Below the pieces are notes generated by a model. The model did not search any database and had not been told where the DNA came from. It saw only the letters and a list, made by a program, of their open reading frames with translations. Position numbers and translations under genes: made by a program. This document shows, in pieces, positions 53,003-60,961 of a DNA stretch of 64,000 nucleotides. The stretch comes from Plantactinospora sp. BC1 (lineage in GTDB: Bacteria; Actinomycetota; Actinomycetes; Mycobacteriales; Micromonosporaceae), in the NCBI RefSeq assembly GCF_003030345.1, contig NZ_CP028158.1:7936001-8000000 (forward strand), written 5' to 3'. Positions within the stretch are counted from its first letter, which is position 1. Every line of letters starts with the position of its first letter.

Positions 53003-53849
53003 CCTGCACCACCAGCCTGCGCTCGGCCCGGCGCTGCACCGTACGGCAGGTCAGCAGGAGCAGCCCCACCCAGAGGAGTTGTACGCCCACCATGCCGGCC
53101 TGGATCGCCGCGCCGTCCCGCTCCACGAGTACGTCCAGCGGGGTCTGCAACAGGCTCGGGAACGGGGTGGCCAGCCAGAGCGGCACCGCGATCCAGTCCG
53201 GCATGAACCGCAGCGGGAAGTAGAGCCCGGCCAGTACGCCGGAGCTGAGGGTCCAGAGGATCATCGCGCCCCGGGCGTCGTGCAGCCAGTACGCGGTCGC
53301 GTTGACCAGGAACCGGCAGCCGAAGCAGATCACCACGGCCAGCCCGACGGAGCACGCGAAGAGCGGCACCGTCTGCCACCGGGTCGGCAGCGCGAGGTCG
53401 AAGAAGAGCAGCCCGGTGAGGACCGGCGGGAGGAAGCGGGTCAGCAGGGCGTACCCGGCCCGGCCGAGGTCGGCGGCGAGGTAACTGACCACCGGGTGCA
53501 CCGGGCGGAGCAGGTCGCTGGCGACCTCGCCGGTGCGGATCCGGTCGGCCAGTTCGGTCCAGCGCCAGAGCAGCACCACGGCGAGCAGCCCCTGCCCCAC
53601 CCAGACGAAGGTGGCCAACTGGGCCGGACTGTAGCCGGCGGCGTCGCCACCGGCACCGCTCGCGACGGCCAGCAGGACGTAGCAACGGAGGAAGCCGAAG
53701 ACGGTGTTGGTGAAGGCGCCGGCGACGGTAGCTTGCCGGTAGGTAGAGTATCGACGAAACCCCGATCCGGTTATGGCAGCAAATGTCCGGAACCATGGGA
53801 TGATGTTTCGGCTGATGGGTGGTGCCACAGTGGCGGTGACCGAGCCCAC
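52995..53849 (-). CDS. ABC-2 type permease (COG4587-like)
   Basis: 284 residues, six membrane helices: GAFTNTVFGFLRCYVLLAVA, LVWVGQ-type segment (FVWVGQGLLAVVLLWRWTEL), TGEVASDLLRPVHPVVSYLA and GVLAGLYFPLRFMPDWI. First gene of the three-gene exporter operon. GTG 53849 has a strong AAGGAGG 8 nt upstream. Diverges from the large WG-repeat gene across 211 bp. Confidence 0.9.
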   Translation of the reverse strand: MGSVTATVAPPISRNIIPWFRTFAAITGSGFRRYSTYRQATVAGAFTNTVFGFLRCYVLLAVASGAGGDAAGYSPAQLATFVWVGQGLLAVVLLWRWTELADRIRTGEVASDLLRPVHPVVSYLAADLGRAGYALLTRFLPPVLTGLLFFDLALPTRWQTVPLFACSVGLAVVICFGCRFLVNATAYWLHDARGAMILWTLSSGVLAGLYFPLRFMPDWIAVPLWLATPFPSLLQTPLDVLVERDGAAIQAGMVGVQLLWVGLLLLTCRTVQRRAERRLVVQGG

Positions 53850-54060
53850 GCCGTTACCCTCCTTCCGCGACCACGCTGCACCGAGCCGGGTGACTTTACC
53901 CGGAACGCCCGGCTGCCCAGCGAGATTTTTCGACGAGGTGACACCCCGTGAGTGAGCGACGCGAGCCGGCTTCCCCGGCCGCGTGGCGCGCGGTTTCGCG
54001 TAGCGCTCACGGCACCGTCTCCCCGCCCCGAAACGCCGGCGTACGCCCGGGAGCGTCGCG

Positions 54061-57000
54061 GTGAGCGGCCGGTACTCGGGCCGCTGGGGCGAGCCGGCCG
54101 AACCGTCCTGGGTGGTCGAACCGACCGCCGAGTGGGAGCCACAGTTTCCCGGTCAGCGCTATCCCGGCGACATCGGCCACCAGCGGCGACGCCCCCGGCC
54201 GGCGGGCCGGGCACCGGTGCCGACCGGCCGGGCCAAGGTGCCACCGCCGGGTGCCCGCCCCGGCGAACCGGAGACCTTCGGCCGCCCCGAGCCGGTCTCG
54301 AACGGCCGTCCCGAGCCCACCTCCACCGGCCGCCCCGAACCGCTACCCAATGGTCGCCCCGACACGTTGCCGAAGGGGCGCCCCGAACCGCTGCCGAACG
54401 GGCGTCCCGACACGCTCCCGAACGGGCGTCCCGACGCGCTGCCGAAGGGGCGTCCCGGACAGCCGGCCGGGGCACACCCGTCGGCCCGGGGCGACGGGCC
54501 GCCGCGCGAGACGCGTACCGGACGGCTCGACCGCTGGGACAGCCGGTCCGCCGGCTGGAACCCGCCGCCCGACTCCCGGGACGACGGCCCGGACTCCTGG
54601 GACCAGCCGTCGAACGGACGTGGCCGACCCGCCGCGGAGTACCGCGGCGGCGGTCCGGTGCCAATCGGCCGGGACGACCGGCGGCCGCCCGGTGGCGAGC
54701 CCGGACCGCGCGGAGGTCGCGGCGAGAGTGGCTTCGCCGGTGGCCGGGCGGCGTCGCAGCACGATCCGCACCGCCCCGGCGACGATCGCCCGGGCCGGGC
54801 CGGCGACGACCGGCCGGGCCGCTCAGGCGCCGCGCCAGAGCGGCGTGGACGCTGGCTCACCGGACCGGCGTCCGAGGAGACCCAGCCGCTGCCGGACCGG
54901 CGCCCGATGCCCTCCGATGGCCGGCCCGGACCACGGGACGGCCGGGGGCGGGTCGGGCCGGGTGCCCGCCCGGCCATGCCGGCGGCGTTCGACGGCCCCA
55001 CCGGTCCGGAGCGGGGCGTTCCCGGGCCGGACCGCGCCGATGGTTGGGCGGCGCGCTCGGCCGGCCCACCGCATCCGGGGAGCCGCGAGATGCCACCGGG
55101 CCGGGAGATGCCACCCGGCCGCGAGATGCCACCGGGCCGGGAGGTACCACCGGGCCGCACTCCGCCCCGGGCCCGGCCCGACCGGCCCGGCTCCGAGCCT
55201 CCGGTCCGGCGCCCCGCCGCCGGACCGTCCGGTGCACCCAGTTGGCCGGCACAGCGCGGTCCGGCCCAGGAACCGCGCGAGGGCCGGCGCTTCCCCGACC
55301 TGGGCTCCGGCCGTCCACCGGTACGCGACCCGCGCGGCACCGATCCGGCCGTCCGGCCAGGCCCGGCGCCCCGGGGCGACCGAGTGGGACCGCCGACCCC
55401 GCCCGGCGTCGACCGGCCCGCCGCCGAACTGGCCCCGGGATACGGCCGACCGGAGCGGACCCCGGTCTCGGGTCCCGACCGGGTCCCGCCGCGCAGCGGC
55501 CAGCCCGACGACGCGCCGGTCCGCCCGGACCGGGTCGCCGGGTATCCGGTCGTCGCCGCCGGCACGGCGAGCCCGACCGATCGGGTCGGCCCGACCGTAC
55601 CGCCCCGGCCCGGCGAACCGCCCCGGCCCGGCGAACCGCCCCGGCCCGGCGAGACCCCCCGGACCGGGGAACCCGCCCGGGCCGCCGAGCAGCCTCGCCC
55701 GGTCGAGCCCGCCCGCCGGATCGAACCGGCGCACCCGGTCGAGCCGGTACGCCGGGTCGAGCCGGTACGCCGGGTCGAGCAGTCCCGGCCGATCGAGCCC
55801 CGCCCGGTCGACGCCGGACGCCCGGTGGAACCACCCCGTCCCGTCGAGCCGGCCCGCGCGGTCGAGCCGGCCCGCGCGGTCGAGCCGACCCGGCCGGTGG
55901 AGCCGACCCGGCCGGTGGAGCCACCGCGCCCCGTCGCGCCACCCCGACCGGTCGAACCACCGCGCCCCGTCACGCCACCCCGGCCCGTCGAGCCGGCACG
56001 CCCCGTCGAGCCGCCCCGGCCGGTCGAGGCGGCCCGGGCTGCCGAGCCACCCCGCCCCGTCGAGCCACCCCGCCCCGTCGAGCAACTGCGGCCGGCCGAG
56101 CCACTGCGGCCGGCCGAGGCGGCCCGGGCCACCGAGCCGGCCCGTACGGTCGAGCCGGCCCGGCAACCGGATCCGGTCGAGCCGCCCCGGATCGCCGAGG
56201 CGGGACCCTGGCTCACACCGCCTCCGGTCGAGCCCGCCGGACCGGTCGAACCGGCGGAGCCGCCGCGCGAACGGGCAACGGGCTGGCTGACCCCGGCCAC
56301 ACCGTCGGACCCGGCCCCCACGCCGCCCCGCCAGCCGTCCGCGGAGGAGACCGGCGAGCGACCGCCGGTCACACCACCCCCGACCACGGGACTCCGGCTG
56401 GAGTTCCTGCCCGCGCCGACGCCCGCCGGCACACCGTCCCCGACCACGCCCGTCGAGTCGACGCCGCCCGCCAGCCCGCCCCCGGGCGCAGCGGTCGGAG
56501 CGGAGACCGGCGGACCGGTCGAGCCCGCCGCCACCCCGGAGGCGGGTCCCGCCATCGAGCCCGCCTCGCCCGTCCCCTCGTCCGGTCCTCCGATCGAACC
56601 GGCCGCCGCCGGGCCCGTACCGGAGGCCGGACGGGCCACCGATTCGAGTGAGACTTCCGTACCCTCCATGCCAAAGACCGGACCTGTCGCGGACCGTGCT
56701 CCAGTCGGACCGCTCACCGATGCCGCCCCGGCGGCCCCCTCCCCCACCGAGCCGGAGACCGGCCCGTCCTCGGCCGCCGACGGAGGTACCGGCGCTGCGG
56801 ACCAGCCGCGCGGCGGCGACCCGGAGCTGACCGTCGACGCCGGGGCACCGGCGTCCCCGGCGGACGACCCGGCGCCCGAGGCCGTACCGGGTCCGCAAAC
56901 CCCGACGGACGCGGCGGCGCGGAGCGCGCCGCCGGCGGCCACAGCCGCCGCAGCAGTTCCGGAGGAGCTGGCACCCGGCGCCGACACCCCGGCCTCCGCG

Positions 57001-58608
57001 CCCACCTCCGGCCCGGCCGCTTCCGGCCCGCCCGCCTCCGCGCCCGTCTCGGGGACACCGGCCGAGGCGCCCACGTCCGGGCCGCCGGCCGAGGCGCCCA
57101 CCTCCGGTCCGCCCCTGGCGACCTCGCCGCCGGGTTCGCCGGTCGTCGAGGCGAGCCCGGACACGGTGCTGCCGACCGGGCCGGCCGCCGGGGCGGCGAC
57201 CGCGCTGAGCGCGCCCACCATGCTCACCCCGATCATCCGGCCCGGCGAGAAACGCGGACCGGTCGAGCCGGAACCGGCCGACGTCACGCCGGAGCCGGCC
57301 GCCACCGACCCCGAACAGGTGCTCGCGTCGTACGAGTGGCGGTTCCACCACGAGACCCTGCGGGAGCTGGTCGAGGACCCCGAGTCGCTACGGGCGATCC
57401 GGGACCGGTTGACGGAGAAGCTCGAACCGGCGAAGGACAACGGCACCCGGGCCCGCCTGCTGAGCCTGCGCGCGGTGGTGTCCCGCATCCTCGGCGAGCT
57501 GGGCAAGGCGCTCTCCGACGGCAAGCTGGCGCTGGCCCACGCGGAGGCGACCGGCCAGTTGCGACGGATCGCGATCGCCCAGGCCCGGTTGGCGCACGTC
57601 CTCCAGTGGCGGGGCGACTTCGCCGAGGCGGACCGGCTCTTCGCGGAGGCGAACTCCTCCGAGCTGCCGGACCGGCTGCGGGCCACCATGCACGAGCACG
57701 CCGGGCGGTCCTGCTACGACCAGGGCCGCTACATGGAAGCCTGCAACCACTTCGAGAAGGCGCTGGAACTGCGCAAGGTCGAGGACCCGGATCTGATCGC
57801 CCGGACCGAACTCGCGCTCGACGCGGTCTTCAACAAGGTCGCGCAGAACGGCTGGGGCCCGTACCCGCGCGACCGGGACGAGATCCTCCAGGTGCACAAG
57901 CCGCCGGTGCCGAAGTTCAGCGAGAAAGTGCAGCGCTGGGGGTACGCCGACCCCGACGGCCAGCTCGCGATCGCGCCGAGCTACGCGGACGTGCAGCCGT
58001 TCCGGGACGGGGTGGCCTGGGTACGCCGGCCCGAGACGCGCACCTGGGAGCTGATCGACGAGACCGGTGAGCTGCTGATCGAGGCGTCCACCGGTTACCT
58101 GGGCGTCGGCTCCTTCTCCGACGGGCTGGCCTGGGTGTCCCGGGACGGCACCGGCGGCTGGATCGCGATCGACAAGGCCAACAAGGTGGTCATCCCGGCC
58201 GGCTTCGAGGACGTACGCCCGTTCCGGCGCGGTGTCGCCGCGGTCCGTCGGGGCGGCTGGGGCGCGGTAGACCGGACCGGCAAGGTGGTGCTGCCGACCC
58301 GTTACACCGGCTTCACCACCGCCCTCACCGACGGGCGGTACGTCGACGGTTTCACCGACGAGGGGCTGGCGATCGTCGACGCGGGCGGCCGCAAGGGTGT
58401 GGTGGACCGGTCCGGGCAGGTGCTGGTCGCGCCGGCCCACCCGGCGCTGGTGATCCACCCGGTCGCGTTCCTGATCGGCAACGGGACCGGGCAGTGGGGT
58501 GCGCTCGACCGCCGGGGCGAGCCGCTGATCGACCCGGTGCACCCGAGCCGGAACGACGTGATGGAGGAGATCGACCGGCTGCTCGCCGACACCAAGCCCG
58601 TGCTGTAG
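54061..58608 (+). CDS. Giant disordered protein with TPR and WG-repeat C-terminus
   Basis: 1515 residues. Residues 1-~1070 are disordered and Pro/Arg/Glu/Gly-rich with several repeat families: GRPEPLPNGRPD-like (about 77-137), GREMPP repeats (about 343-366), PGEPPRPGE (near 515-535) and a long EPxRPVEP block (about 546-713). Residues ~1080-1265 form TPR-like helices (SDGKLALAHAEATGQLRRIA, GDFAEADRLFAEANS, GRYMEACNHFEKALELRK). Residues ~1290-1490 are WG repeats (VQRWGYADPDGQLAIAPSYA, GWGAVDRTGKVVLPTRY, GQWGALDRRGEPLIDP). No signal peptide or membrane helix. GTG 54061 has GGGAG 7 nt upstream. WG repeats usually mediate protein binding; function unknown. The large open frames on the other strand and in another forward frame across 53.9-57.7 kb are compositional shadows. 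Confidence 0.9.
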   Translation: MSGRYSGRWGEPAEPSWVVEPTAEWEPQFPGQRYPGDIGHQRRRPRPAGRAPVPTGRAKVPPPGARPGEPETFGRPEPVSNGRPEPTSTGRPEPLPNGRPDTLPKGRPEPLPNGRPDTLPNGRPDALPKGRPGQPAGAHPSARGDGPPRETRTGRLDRWDSRSAGWNPPPDSRDDGPDSWDQPSNGRGRPAAEYRGGGPVPIGRDDRRPPGGEPGPRGGRGESGFAGGRAASQHDPHRPGDDRPGRAGDDRPGRSGAAPERRGRWLTGPASEETQPLPDRRPMPSDGRPGPRDGRGRVGPGARPAMPAAFDGPTGPERGVPGPDRADGWAARSAGPPHPGSREMPPGREMPPGREMPPGREVPPGRTPPRARPDRPGSEPPVRRPAAGPSGAPSWPAQRGPAQEPREGRRFPDLGSGRPPVRDPRGTDPAVRPGPAPRGDRVGPPTPPGVDRPAAELAPGYGRPERTPVSGPDRVPPRSGQPDDAPVRPDRVAGYPVVAAGTASPTDRVGPTVPPRPGEPPRPGEPPRPGETPRTGEPARAAEQPRPVEPARRIEPAHPVEPVRRVEPVRRVEQSRPIEPRPVDAGRPVEPPRPVEPARAVEPARAVEPTRPVEPTRPVEPPRPVAPPRPVEPPRPVTPPRPVEPARPVEPPRPVEAARAAEPPRPVEPPRPVEQLRPAEPLRPAEAARATEPARTVEPARQPDPVEPPRIAEAGPWLTPPPVEPAGPVEPAEPPRERATGWLTPATPSDPAPTPPRQPSAEETGERPPVTPPPTTGLRLEFLPAPTPAGTPSPTTPVESTPPASPPPGAAVGAETGGPVEPAATPEAGPAIEPASPVPSSGPPIEPAAAGPVPEAGRATDSSETSVPSMPKTGPVADRAPVGPLTDAAPAAPSPTEPETGPSSAADGGTGAADQPRGGDPELTVDAGAPASPADDPAPEAVPGPQTPTDAAARSAPPAATAAAAVPEELAPGADTPASAPTSGPAASGPPASAPVSGTPAEAPTSGPPAEAPTSGPPLATSPPGSPVVEASPDTVLPTGPAAGAATALSAPTMLTPIIRPGEKRGPVEPEPADVTPEPAATDPEQVLASYEWRFHHETLRELVEDPESLRAIRDRLTEKLEPAKDNGTRARLLSLRAVVSRILGELGKALSDGKLALAHAEATGQLRRIAIAQARLAHVLQWRGDFAEADRLFAEANSSELPDRLRATMHEHAGRSCYDQGRYMEACNHFEKALELRKVEDPDLIARTELALDAVFNKVAQNGWGPYPRDRDEILQVHKPPVPKFSEKVQRWGYADPDGQLAIAPSYADVQPFRDGVAWVRRPETRTWELIDETGELLIEASTGYLGVGSFSDGLAWVSRDGTGGWIAIDKANKVVIPAGFEDVRPFRRGVAAVRRGGWGAVDRTGKVVLPTRYTGFTTALTDGRYVDGFTDEGLAIVDAGGRKGVVDRSGQVLVAPAHPALVIHPVAFLIGNGTGQWGALDRRGEPLIDPVHPSRNDVMEEIDRLLADTKPVL

Positions 58609-58661
58609 CGCAGCCAGCCTGTGTCCGTAGGGCAGCGAGTTCGGGCCCGTAGCGCAGCCAG
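58605..58661. repeat. 13-bp repeat, three copies, starting at the WG-gene stop codon
   Basis: gtagcgcagccag at 58605-58617 and 58649-58661, with a variant gtagggcagcgag at 58626-58638. The first contains the TAG stop (58606-58608). Confidence 0.7.
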
Positions 58662-58724
58662 GCCGTGCTGTGATCTGCGTTCCTCACCCCGTCGCCCAAC
58701 CTGATCCACTCGGGGTACGAGGAC

Positions 58725-58730
58725 TAGGGT
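58725..58730 (+). promoter_or_regulatory. -10 box for leaderless aldo/keto reductase gene
   Basis: TAGGGT, 7 nt before ATG 58738. Confidence 0.5.
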
Positions 58731-58737
58731 CGTTGGT

Positions 58738-59736
58738 ATGGAATTCCGACACCTTGGCCGCTCGGGCCTGCTGATCAGCGAGATCTCGTACGGAAACTGG
58801 ATCACCCACGGCTCCCAGATCGAGGAGGACGCCGCGCTGGAGTGCGTACGCGCGGCTCTCGAGGTCGGGATCACCACCTTCGACACCGCCGACGTCTACG
58901 CCGGCACCAAGGCGGAGGCGGTGCTGGGCCGGGCCCTCAAGGGCGAGCGCCGGGAGGGCCTGGAGATCCTCACCAAGGTCTACTGGCCGACCGGCCCGGG
59001 TCGCAACGACCGGGGCCTGTCCCGCAAGCACATCATGGAGTCGATCAACGGCTCGCTGCGCCGGCTCCAGACCGACTACGTCGACGTCTACCAGGCGCAC
59101 CGGTACGACTACTCCACGCCGCTGGAGGAGACGATGGAGGCGTTCGCCGACGTCGTGCACTCGGGCAAGGCGCACTACATCGGCGTCTCGGAGTGGAAGG
59201 CGTCGGAGATCCGGGCCGCGCACGCGCTCGCCCGCGAGCTGAGGATCCAGCTCGTCTCGAACCAGCCGCAGTACTCGATGCTGTGGCGGGTCATCGAGGA
59301 GGAGGTCGTACCGACCAGCCAGGAACTCGGCGTCGGCCAGATCGTCTTCTCGCCGATCGGCCAGGGCGTGCTGACCGGCAAGTACCTGCCCGGCCAGGAG
59401 CCGCCGGCCGGCTCCCGGGCGACCGACACCTCCGGCGGGGCGGGCTTCATCGCCCGGTTCATGTCCGACGAGGTGCTGACCCGGGTGCAGCGGCTCAAGC
59501 CGCTCGCCGAGCAGGCCGGCCTCAGCATGGCCCAGCTCGCGGTCGCCTGGGTGTTGCAGAACCCGAACGTCTCCTCGGCGATCATCGGCGCCTCCCGGCC
59601 GGAGCAGGTGCGCGACAACGTCAAGGCGGCCGGGGTGAAGCTCGACGCCGAGCTGCTCAAGGCGATCGACGAGATCGTCGACCCGATCACCGAGCGGGAC
59701 CCGGCCAAGACCCAGAGCCCCGCCCAGCGCCCGTGA
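58738..59736 (+). CDS. Aldo/keto reductase (Kv-beta-like)
   Basis: NADPH-dependent reductase of carbonyl compounds. 332 residues: MEFRHLGRSGLLISEISYGN, catalytic tetrad Asp49 (FDTADVY), Tyr54, Lys80 (LTKVYW) and His in VDVYQAHRYD; FSPIGQGVLTGKY and SSAIIGASRPEQVRDNVKA for cofactor binding. Closest in form to the potassium-channel beta-subunit group (AKR6/YghZ-like). ATG 58738 without binding site but TAGGGT 7 nt upstream. Confidence 0.94.
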   Translation: MEFRHLGRSGLLISEISYGNWITHGSQIEEDAALECVRAALEVGITTFDTADVYAGTKAEAVLGRALKGERREGLEILTKVYWPTGPGRNDRGLSRKHIMESINGSLRRLQTDYVDVYQAHRYDYSTPLEETMEAFADVVHSGKAHYIGVSEWKASEIRAAHALARELRIQLVSNQPQYSMLWRVIEEEVVPTSQELGVGQIVFSPIGQGVLTGKYLPGQEPPAGSRATDTSGGAGFIARFMSDEVLTRVQRLKPLAEQAGLSMAQLAVAWVLQNPNVSSAIIGASRPEQVRDNVKAAGVKLDAELLKAIDEIVDPITERDPAKTQSPAQRP

Positions 59737-59809
59737 TCTCGCGGCCGTCCTGACTGCGGCGGTCCTGACTGCGGCAGGCCCGCCCCGGCGTCACGCCGGG
59801 GCGGGTCGG

Positions 59810-60616
59810 TCAGCCCTGCCAGAAGCGGATCAGGCGCAGGCCCTCGACGTAGAGGTAGTCGGGCAGGCCGATCAGGTCACCGACCGCGAAGACCCCGTCG
59901 AAGAACCAGCCGCCGACGCGCGGATTCCAGAGCAGGGCGAAGAGCAGGATGAAGCCGAACGGCGCCATCAGGTCGTAGCCGCGCCGCCACTGCGCGTTCA
60001 GCCAGGGCTGGATCACGTTGCCGCCGTCCAGACCCGGTACCGGCAGCAGGTTGAGCACGCTCGCGGTCAACTGGAGGAAGGCGAGCAACGCGACGGCGGA
60101 CCAGAACTCCGGCCGGGCCAGCACGTCCACCCCGATCGCGAACGGGATGACCAGCAGCAGCGCGAAGAGCACGTTGGTGGCCGGGCCGGCGAGGCTGACC
60201 AGCGAGTGCCGGAGCCGGCCGGGAATCTGGTGCCGGTCGACCCAGACGGCACCGCCGGGCAGGCCGATGCCGCCGAGCAGTACGACCACCACCGGCAGGA
60301 TGATCGAGAGCAGCGGGTGGCTGTACTTCAACGGGTTGAGGGTCAGGTAGCCGCGGTGCGCCACCGCACGGTCACCGGCCCGGTACGCCACCACGGCGTG
60401 CGCGTACTCGTGCAGGCAGAGTGAGACCAGCCAGCCCGAGACGACGAAGAGGAAGACGTCGAGCCGGACGTTGCCGAACCCGTTCCACGCCATCGCGCCG
60501 CTGGTCACGAAGAGCGCGACCAGGGCCAGGAAGATCGGGCTGGGCCGGAACGCCTCCCGGGGCACGCCGAGGACCAGCCGGTCCCGGCCGCGTTGGTCGA
60601 AGTCCATCCGCGTCAC
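59810..60616 (-). CDS. M50-family (site-2 type) membrane metalloprotease
   Basis: 268 residues, about six membrane helices, zinc motif HEYAH (69-73, in LVSLCLHEYAHAVVAYRAGD) and the second motif NLLPVPGLDGG providing the third ligand Asp. This short form without PDZ domain is common in actinobacteria; the substrate is unknown. GTG 60616 overlaps the stop of the small upstream gene as GTGA. Confidence 0.93.
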   Translation of the reverse strand: MTRMDFDQRGRDRLVLGVPREAFRPSPIFLALVALFVTSGAMAWNGFGNVRLDVFLFVVSGWLVSLCLHEYAHAVVAYRAGDRAVAHRGYLTLNPLKYSHPLLSIILPVVVVLLGGIGLPGGAVWVDRHQIPGRLRHSLVSLAGPATNVLFALLLVIPFAIGVDVLARPEFWSAVALLAFLQLTASVLNLLPVPGLDGGNVIQPWLNAQWRRGYDLMAPFGFILLFALLWNPRVGGWFFDGVFAVGDLIGLPDYLYVEGLRLIRFWQG

Positions 60617-60813
60617 TCGGCCGCGGGCAGCAGGCTCATCCGGTATTCCACCCGGTCGTCCTCGACCAGCAGCACCGAGGCGACACCCGAGGCGGCGAGC
60701 TCACGCCAGGTCTGGCCGATCCAGGACTCGGCGTCGGCCTGGCTGCTGAACGCCTCGGTCGGTCCGTTCACCGGATCGCCGTCCGCGCCCTCGTACCGCC
60801 AGCTCCACGGCAT
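60613..60813 (-). CDS. Small conserved hypothetical protein (MPWSWRYE type)
   Basis: 66 residues: MPWSWRYEGADGDPVNGPTE, then FSSQADAESWIGQTWRELAA and VLLVEDDRVEYRMSL, a compact alpha/beta protein without membrane segment. ATG 60813 has GAGGGGAG 7 nt upstream; the longer frame to 60912 is not supported. Coupled by GTGA to the M50 protease, so it may act with it. Function unknown. Confidence 0.85.
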   Translation of the reverse strand: MPWSWRYEGADGDPVNGPTEAFSSQADAESWIGQTWRELAASGVASVLLVEDDRVEYRMSLLPAAE

Positions 60814-60949
60814 GTCGCGTCTCCCCTCGCCGATCTTCGCGCCGACAAACCTCCGCCAGCCTAGTCGGCCGGCCGGTGCCAGCCAGTCAGAGCGGTCCGG
60901 AGCGGGTTGCACACCCGTACCTCACCGCGAACTGCCCAGCCGAGCGCTC

Positions 60950-60955
60950 TAAGGT
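60950..60955 (+). promoter_or_regulatory. -10 box for leaderless cobU-cobT gene
   Basis: TAAGGT, 6 nt before ATG 60962. The 148-bp region upstream leaves no room for a transcribed cobalamin riboswitch. Confidence 0.5.
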
Positions 60956-60961
60956 ACGGGC

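Noticed and set aside
53952-57689. Very long open frames overlapping the WG-repeat gene (899 residues on the same strand, 1176 and 842 on the other)
   Set aside because: They are compositional by-products of GC-rich repeats; they are Arg/Gly/Pro-rich, lack ribosome binding sites and recognisable domains, and conflict with the TPR/WG frame.
60814-60961. Cobalamin riboswitch ahead of cobU-cobT
   Set aside because: Only 148 bp are available, the -10 box lies 6 nt before the ATG, and no B12-box-like sequence was seen.
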